A stretch of 64,000 nt of DNA from JBBRYW01 sp038253945 (GCA_038253945.1 JBBSGR010000003.1:1-64000), one strand, 5' to 3'. Positions 16,667-26,666 are shown, counted from the first letter of the stretch. Numbers and translations: made by a program. The notes: generated from the letters alone by a model not told the origin.

Positions 16667-17492
16667 CACCACCTTCCTCCGCATCGGGCGTCGGCCGAGC
16701 AAGGTCGAGCGCCAGCTCCTCGACGAGCGTCACGGCTTTGTCCACGGCAGCAAGCACCGGGCCGCTTAGCTCGCCCACCAGATCTTCGTCGTGTTGGCCC
16801 GTCACGACCGTCTGCGGCTCGCACGCGACGATCAGCGTCCGCTTCGGCGCGCGACCGAGCTCCTTTGCGAGGCGGAGCACCTTGACCGGGTCCATTCCGT
16901 GCGTATCGAGCACGACGTCGCCGTCGTCCGTATCCGGCTCGATCACCGAGAGCGTCCCCGGCGCTTCTCCGCGGGGGGCGATGTCCACGAAGATGGCAGC
17001 GTCGTAGCCGTCCTGCAGCGAGTACGCGAGATCCATACCGCGGATCCCGAAGTCTCCCACCTCGATGCCCGGAGGCAACTCGCGCGCGGCCAGTCGGCGT
17101 GCCACCTCGACGCCGAACCCGTCGTCGCCGAGGAAGATGTTGCCAATGCCGGCTACGAGGACGCGCTTGCCGCCTGGAACCGCAGGCGCGTCGTCGAGCG
17201 GCACCACCTCGTCGAGCGAGAAGAAGAAGCGGTGGCTGGGCTGCCTCGCCTCGCCGAGGTCGCGGCCGGGATCGTCCTCGATGGTCACGGAGACGTGAAT
17301 CTGTCCCTCGTCGTCCTCGTCGAGTCCCTCCACGAATGCGATCCGGCCGGCCAGCGCGTCGTCCAGGATGTCGCCTCCCGCCCGCGGGTGCAGGAGAACG
17401 CGGCTGCCCCGCCTGATCTCCACGCCGCGCACGTCGACTGCGTTCGGCCCCGGCCGGCCCATCTCTTCCCAGAAGCCGTCGGCGTCGGTCAT
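16653..17492 (-). CDS. Hydrogenase maturation endopeptidase with N-terminal extension
   Basis: 279 residues. The C-terminal 155 or so are an M52 (HybD/HyaD-like) protease that removes the large-subunit C-terminal peptide after nickel insertion: VLVAGIGNIFLGDDGFG, FVDIAPRG and LDTHGMDP supply the Ni-recognition acids and His. The first acid is Asp in GDDGFG where many family members have Glu. An additional N-terminal domain of about 115 residues, rich in acidic residues, precedes it; it reads like a separate hydrogenase-accessory module (GVEIRRGSRVLLHPRAGGD). ATG 17492 overlaps the upstream stop (ATGA). The expected substrate is HhyL, which keeps a 23-residue C-terminal tail. Confidence 0.88.
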   Translation of the reverse strand: MTDADGFWEEMGRPGPNAVDVRGVEIRRGSRVLLHPRAGGDILDDALAGRIAFVEGLDEDDEGQIHVSVTIEDDPGRDLGEARQPSHRFFFSLDEVVPLDDAPAVPGGKRVLVAGIGNIFLGDDGFGVEVARRLAARELPPGIEVGDFGIRGMDLAYSLQDGYDAAIFVDIAPRGEAPGTLSVIEPDTDDGDVVLDTHGMDPVKVLRLAKELGRAPKRTLIVACEPQTVVTGQHDEDLVGELSGPVLAAVDKAVTLVEELALDLARPTPDAEEGGDGNG

Positions 17493-18502
17493 GAGGGGCG
17501 GACGGCTCGCAGCTCCCGCACGGTTCCGTGCAGCTTCATCATCTGCTCCGGCGTCAAGGCTGCCGTCCGGTCGAGGATCTCTCGCGCCCTCGGGTCGGAG
17601 GCGCGCATCTCCCGCTTCTCCGCGTCGCTCAGGCCGAGGATGTTGAGCGTCAGCATCTCGTCGATCTCCGTTCCGTCGAACAGGTCGCCCGGGCTGTCGT
17701 CGGAGATCTGGGGGTAGTCCGGGAGAATGATCGGCGAGGACAGGAGCGTGTGACGGTCGCCCTCCTCGCCGACCAGGACGGGCCAGGTCCCGATGTTCTC
17801 GCATCCCTCGGCAACGTCTCGCACCTCGGCAGGCGGGTCGGTGAGCGAGACGAACGATCCCGCCTCGGCCTGCAGGACCGTGTGCGTCGAGACGAACGTC
17901 TGCCGCAGCGCGTCGTCACGGCTCCCGCCCTGCCAGGGGCTCGTGTTGCGGGTCTGCACAGTCAAGCGGAAGACGCCGTCGCGCACGTGCTCTGCGCGGA
18001 TCTCGACGACACCCTCGAGAGGCCCCCAGCGTCGAACGAGCGTGGCGACCTGCTCGCCCGTAGGTGCTGCGAGCGGCTCCTCTCCGGTTCCGGCCGCCAC
18101 CGAGACGTCGATCCGGTGGGGCTGCTCGACGAGACCTGCCGGTGAGAGCCCCGCTGCACCGACCTCGCGTTCCGCGGCCTCGTCCCAGGCGAGGTAGCGC
18201 TCGTCGCCCACATCCAGCGCGTCGACGTATTCCGTCTCGCCTGCAGCCGTCGCCCGAGCGATCTTCCGCTCCACCACGTGCAGGAAGCGAACGCGCACGT
18301 CGAGCCGCGTCTCCGAGTCGCCCTCGAGCAGGCACTGCGTCTGCTGCAGCGACGGATCGTCGACTCGCCCTGCGCTGTGTCCCTCGGGGTAGACACCGCC
18401 GAAGGTCCAACGCCTCTGGTTCTTGGTCGCCGAGCGGCGGTACGGCCAGAGAATGTAGCCCTCGTACAGAACTGCATCAGCGATCCGGCTGATCGGGTCC
18501 AT
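17489..18502 (-). CDS. Conserved hydrogenase-locus protein of unknown function
   Basis: 337 residues from ATG 18502, which overlaps the preceding stop by one base (TGATG). No signal peptide, membrane helix or known catalytic motif is visible. The opening (DPISRIADAVLYEGYILWPYRRSATKNQ) and the block QTRNTSPWQGGSRDDALRQT look well ordered, and the segment LLSSPIILPDYPQISDDSPG suggests a mostly beta protein with a helical C-terminal region (LTPEQMMKLHGTVREL). It sits between the DUF6084-like gene and the maturation protease, overlapping both, so it is surely part of the operon. Similar genes occur in other actinobacterial hydrogenase loci as far as I recall; its job in assembly or electron transfer is unknown. 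Confidence 0.8.
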   Translation of the reverse strand: MDPISRIADAVLYEGYILWPYRRSATKNQRRWTFGGVYPEGHSAGRVDDPSLQQTQCLLEGDSETRLDVRVRFLHVVERKIARATAAGETEYVDALDVGDERYLAWDEAAEREVGAAGLSPAGLVEQPHRIDVSVAAGTGEEPLAAPTGEQVATLVRRWGPLEGVVEIRAEHVRDGVFRLTVQTRNTSPWQGGSRDDALRQTFVSTHTVLQAEAGSFVSLTDPPAEVRDVAEGCENIGTWPVLVGEEGDRHTLLSSPIILPDYPQISDDSPGDLFDGTEIDEMLTLNILGLSDAEKREMRASDPRAREILDRTAALTPEQMMKLHGTVRELRAVRPS

Positions 18503-19167
18503 CAGTCCTTGCCCTCGAGAAGCTGGTCCAAGGCTTCCTCCCAGGTGGGTAGGGAGCGACGGGCCTTGTAGGCGTAGAGCCGGTCGAAGGTGTCGCGGCG
18601 GATGCGGAGCCACGCAGCCCCCGGGAAATGATTCTCGATCGCCTCCTTCCAGACCGCGATCGGGAGCCGGAACGCTGCCTCGTGCTCCCACGGGACCTGC
18701 GCAGTCTGCAGAGCGCCGCTTTCGCTGGTGTAGAAGACGGTGCCGCTGAACAGGAGCTCGAGCGGCACGTCTCCGTCGTCCAGCGCGTGGAAGTACTTCG
18801 CGGCGGCGATGTCGAAGTCGTAGGTGCACGCCACCAGCAACTCGACGACCGTCCCGCCACTGAACGGCGGGACGACGAGCGTCGCGTGCGTCCAGAGCAG
18901 GCTGCGCAGGGTCTGACCCCAGCGGCTCGGCTCCCCGAACAACTCCACGAGACGCTCTTGCGACACGGGGTCGTAGGAGCGGCGGGTGACGGCGATCCGG
19001 ATCTGGGTGCTGAGCGTGAGCGAGCGGACCGGCGTGTCGCTGCCGATCTGCAGGCGAAACGCGATCGTCGGTACCGCCGAGTAGCGCACGGCCTCGGCGC
19101 TCTCGACCGCGAAGGCGAGCTCGGGCAGCGAGCTCGCCTGAGGGAGAGGGATGCGGGGGACGCTCAA
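18502..19167 (-). CDS. DUF6084-like hydrogenase-locus protein
   Basis: 221 residues, cytoplasmic by sequence. The content is beta-rich at the start (VRYSAVPTIAFRLQIG, RSLTLSTQIRIAV) with an aromatic stretch (LLWTHATLVVPPFSGGTVVELLVACTYD is the central hydrophobic part) and a helical C-terminus. It fits what I recall as DUF6084, a family seen mainly in actinobacterial hydrogenase loci. No catalytic residues are recognised. It overlaps the downstream 337-residue gene by one base and follows the 68-residue gene with a 12-bp gap, so it is translated as part of the operon. A structural or assembly role is inference. Confidence 0.75.
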   Translation of the reverse strand: MSVPRIPLPQASSLPELAFAVESAEAVRYSAVPTIAFRLQIGSDTPVRSLTLSTQIRIAVTRRSYDPVSQERLVELFGEPSRWGQTLRSLLWTHATLVVPPFSGGTVVELLVACTYDFDIAAAKYFHALDDGDVPLELLFSGTVFYTSESGALQTAQVPWEHEAAFRLPIAVWKEAIENHFPGAAWLRIRRDTFDRLYAYKARRSLPTWEEALDQLLEGKD

Positions 19168-19179
19168 CCGCCGGCTTCC

Positions 19180-19386
19180 TTACGGCGGCGAAAGATTCGG
19201 CATTCCCGGATCGATCGCGTTCGCGTGCTTCGCGTTCACTCCCGTCGAGCGCTCCGACGTGGAGCGTCCGTTGCTGAGATGGCCTGCCTGCTTGTCGTGC
19301 CGTCCACTGTTTCCCTGAGCCACGCCAGGTGTATGCGCCGACGTATCGTGTTTTACGTCGGCCTTGCCCGTCTTGATCCTCGCCAT
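19180..19386 (-). CDS. 68-residue hydrophilic protein in the hydrogenase operon
   Basis: Starts at ATG 19386 with an AGGAG site about 8 nt upstream. The product begins MARIKTGKADVKHDTSAHTP and is rich in His, Lys, Asn, Gly and Ser, with no hydrophobic core, so it may be disordered. It ends PGMPNLSPP. His residues are scattered (about 7), which might bind metal, but no known motif is present. Similar short proteins with an RIKTG opening occur in related hydrogenase loci as far as I recall. It lies between the DUF5947-like and DUF6084-like genes, with gaps of 2 and 12 bp, so it is co-expressed with them. Function unknown. Confidence 0.7.
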   Translation of the reverse strand: MARIKTGKADVKHDTSAHTPGVAQGNSGRHDKQAGHLSNGRSTSERSTGVNAKHANAIDPGMPNLSPP

Positions 19387-19388
19387 GT

Positions 19389-20090
19389 CTACTCCTTTCC
19401 TTGCTGGACTGGCCGGTCGACCTTGACGCGGGCGCCGGCCTTCGTGAACGCCTTGCCGCTCCGTCGCAGGTCTGCGAAGAAGCGGTCGATCTCCTCCCAC
19501 ACGTCCTTACCTCCGTTGAACCCCTTCCAGCGCGTCCGGATCAGTCCGACGAGGGCATACGCGCGGTCGACCGGCACCAGCCAGTGCTCCCGCGCGCCGT
19601 TCGCCCGGTGCACGAGGAGTGCCTCCACGTCCGCCTCCAGCTCCTGGAGAATTGGGTTCCGCGCCTCGAGCTCGTCCCAGGAGGCCAGCTCGAGCAGCGA
19701 CTCCGTCGCGCCGAGCGGGCTGGGGTAGAAGGCGACGATTCGCCCGGCCTGGGTGCTGTGAAAGAAGAACGCGATGTCGACCGGGAGGCGCAGGTTGCTC
19801 CAGAGCAGCTCGTCGAGGTCGAAGTCGACGACGTTGCGGCTGCGGTCCGGAATCAGCCGATAGTGTCCGCCGCCGGCCGCATTGCTGTCCATCAGCACGG
19901 TGCAGGCCCGGCAGGCGCACAGCAACCGCTGCTTCTGGAGATCGAGCATGTGACGGTGCTCGTCCGGGACCGCCTCGCCGCAGAGCTCGCAGACCTCCTC
20001 GGTGGCCGCGGCAGGCGCTGCGGCGGGAGCTGCACGGGCGAGTTGGCGCAGCCGCGAGAGCGCGGGCGGGTGCTCTGAGATCTCGGTCAT
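19389..20090 (-). CDS. DUF5947-like hydrogenase-locus protein with Cys-rich motif
   Basis: 233 residues from ATG 20090, overlapping the hhyE stop by 4 nt. After an Ala/Pro-rich N-terminus, residues about 35-65 hold CELCGEAVPDEHRHMLD and LCACRACTVL, a CxxC plus CxC/CxxC arrangement that could bind zinc or an iron-sulfur cluster. The rest (about 75-230) is an alpha/beta region including DIAFFFHSTQAGRIVAFYPS. It matches what I recall as DUF5947, found next to actinobacterial hydrogenase genes. Its position straight after the electron-transfer protein hhyE suggests a part in electron transfer or assembly (inference). Confidence 0.78.
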   Translation of the reverse strand: MTEISEHPPALSRLRQLARAAPAAAPAAATEEVCELCGEAVPDEHRHMLDLQKQRLLCACRACTVLMDSNAAGGGHYRLIPDRSRNVVDFDLDELLWSNLRLPVDIAFFFHSTQAGRIVAFYPSPLGATESLLELASWDELEARNPILQELEADVEALLVHRANGAREHWLVPVDRAYALVGLIRTRWKGFNGGKDVWEEIDRFFADLRRSGKAFTKAGARVKVDRPVQQGKE

Positions 20091-20935
20091 GCCACGGCCG
20101 CCGGTAGCGCCACCTTGACCAGGCCCGACTCGGCTGTCAGCAGCGGAACGGGATCGAGGAAGAGCTGAGGCTCGTCGAGGCACCGGCCGGCCCGCCGGAC
20201 GTCGTAGCGGTGGCCGCACGCCGGGCAGACGAGCTCACCGTCTCGCAGCGCTCCTCCGGCGAGCGGGTCCGAGCAGCCGGCACATCGGTCGCGGTACGCG
20301 TAATCCGTGTCGTCGAGTCGCACGAACAGCAGTGACTCGCCGGCGACTTCCTTCGCGAGCGTGCCGCCTCCGGCGAGCTGCGGCAGCGCCCCGACCATGG
20401 TCCACTCGGGACCGCCGCCGCCGTTCGATTCTTCCCGCCGGAGCGAGCCGATCTGAAGCAGCGCCGGCTTGGGCTCGGCGACGCCCTCGGCCTCGACCCT
20501 CTCGATATCTGGTGCGGCTTTGCGGATCGCGTCCTCGATCGCGAGCCTCAGCGTTGCCGCCGACGACGGGCAGCCGTCACAGCTTCCGGCGAGCCGGAGC
20601 CGCACGACTCCCTCCTGGACGCCGAGCAGCTCGACGTTCCCGCCGTGCGATCCGAGGTAGGGCCGCACCTCGTCGAGCGCCTGCTGGACGCGTGTCTCGA
20701 GGCCGACGGGGTGAAGGTCGTGAACGAGCAGCAGGTGCGAGATCAGCTCGTCACCGGCAAGGCTCTCCCCGACCGCTCCGAGCTCGACGAGCCGCCGGAG
20801 CCCCTCGCCATACAGCTCGAGAAGCGCCTGCACAGTCTCCATGGCGAGCGAGCGCGCCGGCTCGTCGAGGCCCTCCAGCTCAGCGAGGAGGGCCTCGATC
20901 CGGCCGACGCGCTCGCGTGCGTCCAGGTCGTCCAC
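20087..20935 (-). CDS. hhyE: NifU/Rieske-like electron transfer protein of the hydrogenase (HhyE-like)
   Basis: 282 residues in three parts: an N-terminal helical region, a NifU C-terminal-like domain with CDGC (Cys119, Cys122) at about 75-155, and a Rieske-like fold from about 178. In the last part the cluster ligands would be Cys218, Cys221, Cys237 and Cys240 (CxxC, 15 residues, CxxC), so the two His of a true Rieske site are replaced by Cys and the site looks rubredoxin- or zinc-like. HhyE-type proteins are reported to pass electrons from group 1h hydrogenases to the respiratory chain in mycobacteria; I rely on memory for that. It lies 36 bp after hhyL. Confidence 0.85.
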   Translation of the reverse strand: MDDLDARERVGRIEALLAELEGLDEPARSLAMETVQALLELYGEGLRRLVELGAVGESLAGDELISHLLLVHDLHPVGLETRVQQALDEVRPYLGSHGGNVELLGVQEGVVRLRLAGSCDGCPSSAATLRLAIEDAIRKAAPDIERVEAEGVAEPKPALLQIGSLRREESNGGGGPEWTMVGALPQLAGGGTLAKEVAGESLLFVRLDDTDYAYRDRCAGCSDPLAGGALRDGELVCPACGHRYDVRRAGRCLDEPQLFLDPVPLLTAESGLVKVALPAAVA

Positions 20936-20971
20936 TAACGCACCGCTTCGGAGCTGATCGCCGCCACCGCC

Positions 20972-22765
20972 CTACGTGCTCCCGCCGGCACCGAGCATGG
21001 GCGAGTGCACGCGCTCGAGCGTCTTGCCGTTGCCGAGGTACATGTGCACGCCGCACGGCAGACATGGGTCGAAGCTCCGCACCGTCCGCATGATGTCGAT
21101 CCCGCGGAAGTTCGCCTGGTCGTTCTCCTCGTGGATCTTGAGGCCCTGCACGGCGTCCTCGTAGGGGCCGGGCGTGCCGAAGTGGTCGCGTGGGCTCGCG
21201 TTCCACGGCGTCGGGGGGTACGGGTGGTAGTTGGCGATCTTGCCGTCGCGGATTACGAGGTGGTGGGACAACACTCCCCGCACCGCCTCGTGGAAGCCGC
21301 ACCCGATCGCCTCGTCGGGCACCTCGAAGTTCTCGAACGTCTTCGTATTGCCCTGCCGCACCTCGCCGAGCGCCTTCTCGCAGAACATGAGCGCCATCGC
21401 CGCCGCATAGCCGACGAAGTAGACTCGCGCGCGGTCGCGCTCGATCGTGTTCGACCACTGCGGGATCTTCCACTCGAACGTCATCTCGGGCAGCTGAGCC
21501 GAGCGGGGGAGGTTGATCTGCACGCTCGAGCCGGTCGACTTGACGTAGGGGGTGTCGACGAGCCCGGCGAGCGACGTCGCCCACAGGCGTGCAAGCGCGC
21601 CGCCGCCCGTGTCGAGAGCGAGATGATCGCCCGTCCGCTTGTCGAACCAGCGGGGACTCATGACCCAGCTGTAGTTGCCGCCTTCGAGGTCTCGCTTCTG
21701 CGGCTTCGGCAGGGTCGTCTGATTCCACGGGTGAGTCCTGTCGACCGGGTTGCCGAGCGGATCGTTCGGCACGAACATCTCCTCGTTCGACCAGTCCTGG
21801 TAGTACGAGCTGCCGAGCAGGATGCGAATGCCGAGATTGATGTCGAGGAGGCTCGTCGTGATGAGCTCGCCGTCCACGATGATGCCGGGCGTCACGTACT
21901 GCCGCCGGCCCCAGTCCTCCATCGTCCGGTAGCGGTAGTCGCAGTAGTCCGGGTCCTGGAACGCTCCCCAGCAGTTGAGCAGGATCCGTCGGTTACCGAC
22001 CTGCTCGTAGCCCGGCAGCGCCTCGTAGAAGAAGTTGAAGACATCGTCGTTCAGCGGCATGGCGCGCTTGACGAAGTCCATCACGCGCATCAGCCGAACG
22101 AGGTAGTCGGTGAAGAGCTGAGGCGTCGCCACCGTTCCCGTTCCGCCCGGATACACCGTCGACGGATGGACGTGCCGCCCCTCCATGAGGCAGAACATCT
22201 CCCGCGTCACCCGGCTGAACTCGAGCGCCTCCTTGTAGATGTCGCCCTCGAACGGGTTGAAGGCGCGCATGATGTCCGCGATCGTCTTGTAGCCATGGAT
22301 CTCGGCGTTCGGCGCCGATGTCTTCTCGGCCTTCGCGAGCAGGCCCGGATTCGTCGTCTTCACCATCTGCTCGCAGAAGTCGACGAAGATCAGGTTGTCC
22401 TGGAAGAGGGTGTGGTCGAACATGTACTCGGCTGCCTCGCCGAGGTTGTAGATCCACTCGGCGAGGGGAGGCGGCTTGACGCCGTAGGCCATGTTCTGGG
22501 CGTAGATCGAGCAGACAGCGTGGTTGTCGCCGCAGATGCCGCAGATGCGGCTCGTGATGAAGTGCGCGTCGCGGGGGTCCTTCCCCTTCATGAAGACGCT
22601 GTAGCCGCGGAAGATCGAGGACGTGCTCTTGCACTCGATCACCTCGCGGTTGTCGAAGTCGATCTTGGTGTAGATGCCGAGGTTCCCGACGATTCGCGTC
22701 ATCGGATCCCAGGACATGTCGACGATGTTCCTGGTCTCGGGCCGAACCTTCTCTCTCGTGGCCAC
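20972..22765 (-). CDS. hhyL: Group 1h [NiFe] hydrogenase large subunit
   Basis: 597 residues. Catalytic subunit carrying the NiFe(CN)2CO centre that oxidises H2. The L1 motif is RICGICGDNH (Cys75, Cys78, His82) and L2 is DPCLPCGVH near the C-terminus (Cys568, Cys571, His574). A 23-residue tail after His574 is the peptide normally removed by the maturation protease encoded downstream. The long form and the L1 sequence SRICGICGDNHAVCS fit the actinobacterial high-affinity group 1h (formerly group 5). There is no signal peptide. It follows hhyS by 14 bp and is the core of the locus. Confidence 0.96.
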   Translation of the reverse strand: MATREKVRPETRNIVDMSWDPMTRIVGNLGIYTKIDFDNREVIECKSTSSIFRGYSVFMKGKDPRDAHFITSRICGICGDNHAVCSIYAQNMAYGVKPPPLAEWIYNLGEAAEYMFDHTLFQDNLIFVDFCEQMVKTTNPGLLAKAEKTSAPNAEIHGYKTIADIMRAFNPFEGDIYKEALEFSRVTREMFCLMEGRHVHPSTVYPGGTGTVATPQLFTDYLVRLMRVMDFVKRAMPLNDDVFNFFYEALPGYEQVGNRRILLNCWGAFQDPDYCDYRYRTMEDWGRRQYVTPGIIVDGELITTSLLDINLGIRILLGSSYYQDWSNEEMFVPNDPLGNPVDRTHPWNQTTLPKPQKRDLEGGNYSWVMSPRWFDKRTGDHLALDTGGGALARLWATSLAGLVDTPYVKSTGSSVQINLPRSAQLPEMTFEWKIPQWSNTIERDRARVYFVGYAAAMALMFCEKALGEVRQGNTKTFENFEVPDEAIGCGFHEAVRGVLSHHLVIRDGKIANYHPYPPTPWNASPRDHFGTPGPYEDAVQGLKIHEENDQANFRGIDIMRTVRSFDPCLPCGVHMYLGNGKTLERVHSPMLGAGGST

Positions 22766-22779
22766 CGTTCGCCCCCTCT

Positions 22780-23843
<1,064 letters not shown>

Positions 23844-23847
<4 letters not shown>

Positions 23848-24230
23848 ACGCCTTGCCTCCCTTTCCCGGCTCCTACCAAGCTCGCCGTCTCGGAATCGTC
23901 GTCGAGCTCGAGCGAGTCGACGAGCATCTCTTCACCTCTCACCACGTCCACGTGCAGGTTCCCGCACCCGCCGCACGCAAGCGGAAAACTTTGCGACCGC
24001 GTCGTCTGCCCGCACCTCCGGCAGAGAACGTCGACCGGAACTTCCTCGATCTCGAGCTCCGCACCTTCGACCACCGTTCCCGTCGCGACCAGCTCGAAAC
24101 TGAACGCGAGGGCGGAGGGGACGACCTGACGGAGATGGCCGATCTTTACCTCGACCTTCGTCACACGTCGTGAGCCCGCATGGTTGCACGCAATCCGCAC
24201 GATCGAATCTGCGATCGACAGCTCGTGCAC
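23844..24230 (-). CDS. hypA: Hydrogenase nickel metallochaperone HypA
   Basis: 128 residues from GTG 24230, which gives the obligatory MHELS N-terminus whose His2 and main chain bind nickel. The zinc site is CRRC followed by CGGC (residues about 74-92). It delivers Ni together with HypB. The start shares one base with the hypE stop, and the end overlaps hhyS by 4 nt, so the maturation genes and structural genes are translationally coupled. Length is normal with a slightly longer acidic C-terminal tail. Confidence 0.94.
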
Positions 24231-25324
24231 TAGCAGATCCTCGGGAGAGGATCGCCGACCAGGAGATCCATCACGCGCCGGCCGCCGAAAGCGGTCTCGA
24301 CCAGCACCATCCCCGGCGGCTCGGTCCTCACCTCTCCGATCTCCGCCGCGTCCTCGCACCCCGGCACGGACTGAAGCGCCGCAAGCGCCTCCGCCGCGTC
24401 CTCCGGAGCGACGATGGCGACGAGCTTCCCCTCGTTCGCGATGTACATGGGGTCGATGCCGAGAATGTCGCAGGCGCCCAGCACCGCGGGCCGGACCGGG
24501 ACCGACGCTTCCCGAACGATGACGGCCACACCCGAGGCGCGGGCAAGCTCGTTGACCACGGTCGCGACGCCGCCACGGGTTGCGTCGCGGAGGCACCGGA
24601 GCGAAGGACCGACGGCGTCGAGCAACGCATCCACGGCCGGCCACAGCGATCTCGTATCGGACTCGACCGGCGCGTCCAGCTCGAAGTCGCCGCGCGCCAG
24701 CATGACTGCCGTGCCGTGATCCCCGATCGCTCCCGACACGAGGATCCGGTCGCCGGGTCGCAGCGACGTGGGGGAGAGCACCGCACGATCGTCCACCCGC
24801 CCGATCCCCGTCGTCGTGACGTACATCCCGTCGGCATGCCCCCGCTCGACGACCTTCGTGTCGCCGGCGACGATCTCCACGCCGGCCGCGGACGCAGCTC
24901 GCGCGATCGCGTCCACCTCCGCGCGAAGCTCGTCGGCGGGAAGACCCTCCTCCAGAACCAGCGAGAGCGTGAGGACGAGCGGCTTCGCACCCGAGACGGC
25001 GAGATCGTTCACCGTCCCGTTCACGGCCAGCTCGCCGATCGAGCCGCCGGCGAAGCGGAGCGGCTTGACGACGAAGCTGTCGGTCGTCATGGCCAGGCCG
25101 ACCCCGTCGATCGAGAACGTCCCAGCGTCGTCGAGCCGACGAAGGGCTTCGGAGTCGAAGGCCGGCGCAAACAGTCCCTCGACGAGCGTCGCGGTCGCTT
25201 TCCCGCCGGCGCCGTGCGCCATCGTGATCCGTTTCTCCTTGAAGCGCGGAGGCTTCGACCTCACGCGCTCGATCAGCGCGAGCGCCTCGCGCTCGCGGTC
25301 CTGGGTCACCTCACCGGGGGCCAC
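24230..25324 (-). CDS. hypE: Hydrogenase maturation protein HypE
   Basis: About 364 residues from GTG 25324, which shares one base with the hypD stop (TAGTG). An in-frame GTG at 25309 is an alternative. HypE dehydrates the carbamoyl group on its C-terminal Cys to make the cyanide ligands of the active site, and the C-terminus here is the classical PRIC. MAHGAGGKAT opens the PurM/HypE-type ATP-binding fold, and GDTKVVERG and DATRGGVATVVNE are the expected ATP-site motifs. It partners with HypF, which is encoded divergently. Confidence 0.95.
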   Translation of the reverse strand: MAPGEVTQDREREALALIERVRSKPPRFKEKRITMAHGAGGKATATLVEGLFAPAFDSEALRRLDDAGTFSIDGVGLAMTTDSFVVKPLRFAGGSIGELAVNGTVNDLAVSGAKPLVLTLSLVLEEGLPADELRAEVDAIARAASAAGVEIVAGDTKVVERGHADGMYVTTTGIGRVDDRAVLSPTSLRPGDRILVSGAIGDHGTAVMLARGDFELDAPVESDTRSLWPAVDALLDAVGPSLRCLRDATRGGVATVVNELARASGVAVIVREASVPVRPAVLGACDILGIDPMYIANEGKLVAIVAPEDAAEALAALQSVPGCEDAAEIGEVRTEPPGMVLVETAFGGRRVMDLLVGDPLPRIC

Positions 25325-26439
25325 TAGACGACCTGCCGCTCTCGTGCGAAGCGCCCGTAGTTGTAGTAGGCGGCGCACGCGCCCTCCGACGAGACCATGC
25401 ACGTGCCGATCGGCCGCTCGGGCGTGCAGGCCGTGCCGAACACCTTGCACTCCCAGGGCTTGATCACCCCTTTCAGTACCTCGCCGCACTGGCACGCCTT
25501 CGGGTCGGCGACCCTGACACCGGGCACCGAGTAGCGCAGCTCCGCGTCGAAGTCGCGATACGCGTCCGAGAGCTTCAGGCCGCTGTGCGAGATGAAGCCG
25601 AGCCCGCGCCACTCGAAATGCGGTCGCAGCTCGAAGACCTCGGCCAAGACCTTGAGCGCCTGCGGATTCCCGTCGTAGGGGACTACCCGCTTGTACTGGT
25701 TCTCGACCTCGCAGCGGCCGTCGGACAACTGCCGCAGCACCATGTACACGGCCTGCAGCAGGTCGAGCGGCTCGAAGCCGGAGATCACGATCGGCTTGCC
25801 GTAGTCGGCCGGAATGAACTCGAACGGACGCGCCCCCACCACTGTCGAGACGTGACCCGGCCCGATGAAGCCGTCGAGCCGGAGGTCCGGCGACTCGAGC
25901 AGCGCGCGGAGCGGCGGCACGATCGTGACGTGATTGCAGAAGCAGAAGAAGTTCGCGATGCCCTCGGCCTTCGCCCGCATCAGGGTCAACGCTGTCGAGG
26001 GTGCTGTCGTCTCGAAGCCGATCGCGAAGAAGACGACGTCGCGGTCGGGGTTCTGCCTCGCGATCCGCAGCGCGTCGAGCGGGGAGTAGACCATGCGCAC
26101 GTCGGCGCCGCCCGCTTTCGCGTCGAGCAGCGTCTCCTCGCCGCCGGGCACACGCATCATGTCGCCGAAGCAGGTGAAGATGACCCCCTCCTCCTTCGCG
26201 ACCGCGATCGCGTCGTCGACGCGCCCCATCGGGATCACGCAGACAGGGCACCCAGGCCCGTGCACGAGCTCCACGTTCTCGGGCAGAAGGTCGTCGACTC
26301 CGTACTTGTAGATCGTGTGCGTGTGGCCGCCGCAGACCTCCATCACCTTGTAGTGGCGGCCCGGCTCGACGGTGGCAACGATCTCGCCCGCAAGGACGCG
26401 GCCGAGCTGGGCGTCGCGAAACTCGTCGACGAACTTCAC
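25324..26439 (-). CDS. hypD: Hydrogenase maturation protein HypD
   Basis: 371 residues, the normal size. HypD carries a 4Fe-4S cluster and, with HypC, is the scaffold for assembling Fe(CN)2CO. Signature blocks are MEVCGGHTHTIYKYG (residues 33-47), GPGCPVCVIP near 62, and FFAIGFETTAPSTALT near 137. C-terminal cluster cysteines occur in ACQCGEVLKG and ECKVFGTACTPERPIGTC. It lies between the two hypC-type genes and hypE with 1-4 nt overlaps. Confidence 0.96.
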   Translation of the reverse strand: MKFVDEFRDAQLGRVLAGEIVATVEPGRHYKVMEVCGGHTHTIYKYGVDDLLPENVELVHGPGCPVCVIPMGRVDDAIAVAKEEGVIFTCFGDMMRVPGGEETLLDAKAGGADVRMVYSPLDALRIARQNPDRDVVFFAIGFETTAPSTALTLMRAKAEGIANFFCFCNHVTIVPPLRALLESPDLRLDGFIGPGHVSTVVGARPFEFIPADYGKPIVISGFEPLDLLQAVYMVLRQLSDGRCEVENQYKRVVPYDGNPQALKVLAEVFELRPHFEWRGLGFISHSGLKLSDAYRDFDAELRYSVPGVRVADPKACQCGEVLKGVIKPWECKVFGTACTPERPIGTCMVSSEGACAAYYNYGRFARERQVV

Positions 26440-26666
26440 GCGGGCACCTCCGGCTCGAGCAGGGTGAGAGCAACTCCAGCGTGCACGAGGACGGCGGCGC
26501 CCGGCTCCACGGCGCCGACGAGATCCATCAGCACCTCACTCCGCGCGCCCTCGGAGTCCGCGCACACTGCGATGCCGTCGAGCTGGGCCTCGAGAACGCG
26601 CATGGGAACGCCCTCGTCCGAGCAGGTGATGCAGTGATCGGAGCCGCAGTCGGTCGCGGTGCTCAT
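26436..26666 (-). CDS. hypC: Second HypC/HupF-family chaperone
   Basis: 76 residues, overlapping hypD and the first hypC by 4 nt each. It has the HypC beta-barrel pattern, but not the MCxxxP start: residues 1-22 contain three Cys (DCGSDHCITCSDEGVPMRV) before the barrel (VLEAQLDGIAVCADSEG). A typical end (GAAVLVHAGVALTLLEPE) follows. HypC proteins bind HypD and the large-subunit precursor. Two adjacent HypC paralogues suggest one for the HypD complex and one with another role, such as a large-subunit chaperone; which is which cannot be told. Confidence 0.85.
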   Translation of the reverse strand: MSTATDCGSDHCITCSDEGVPMRVLEAQLDGIAVCADSEGARSEVLMDLVGAVEPGAAVLVHAGVALTLLEPEVPA

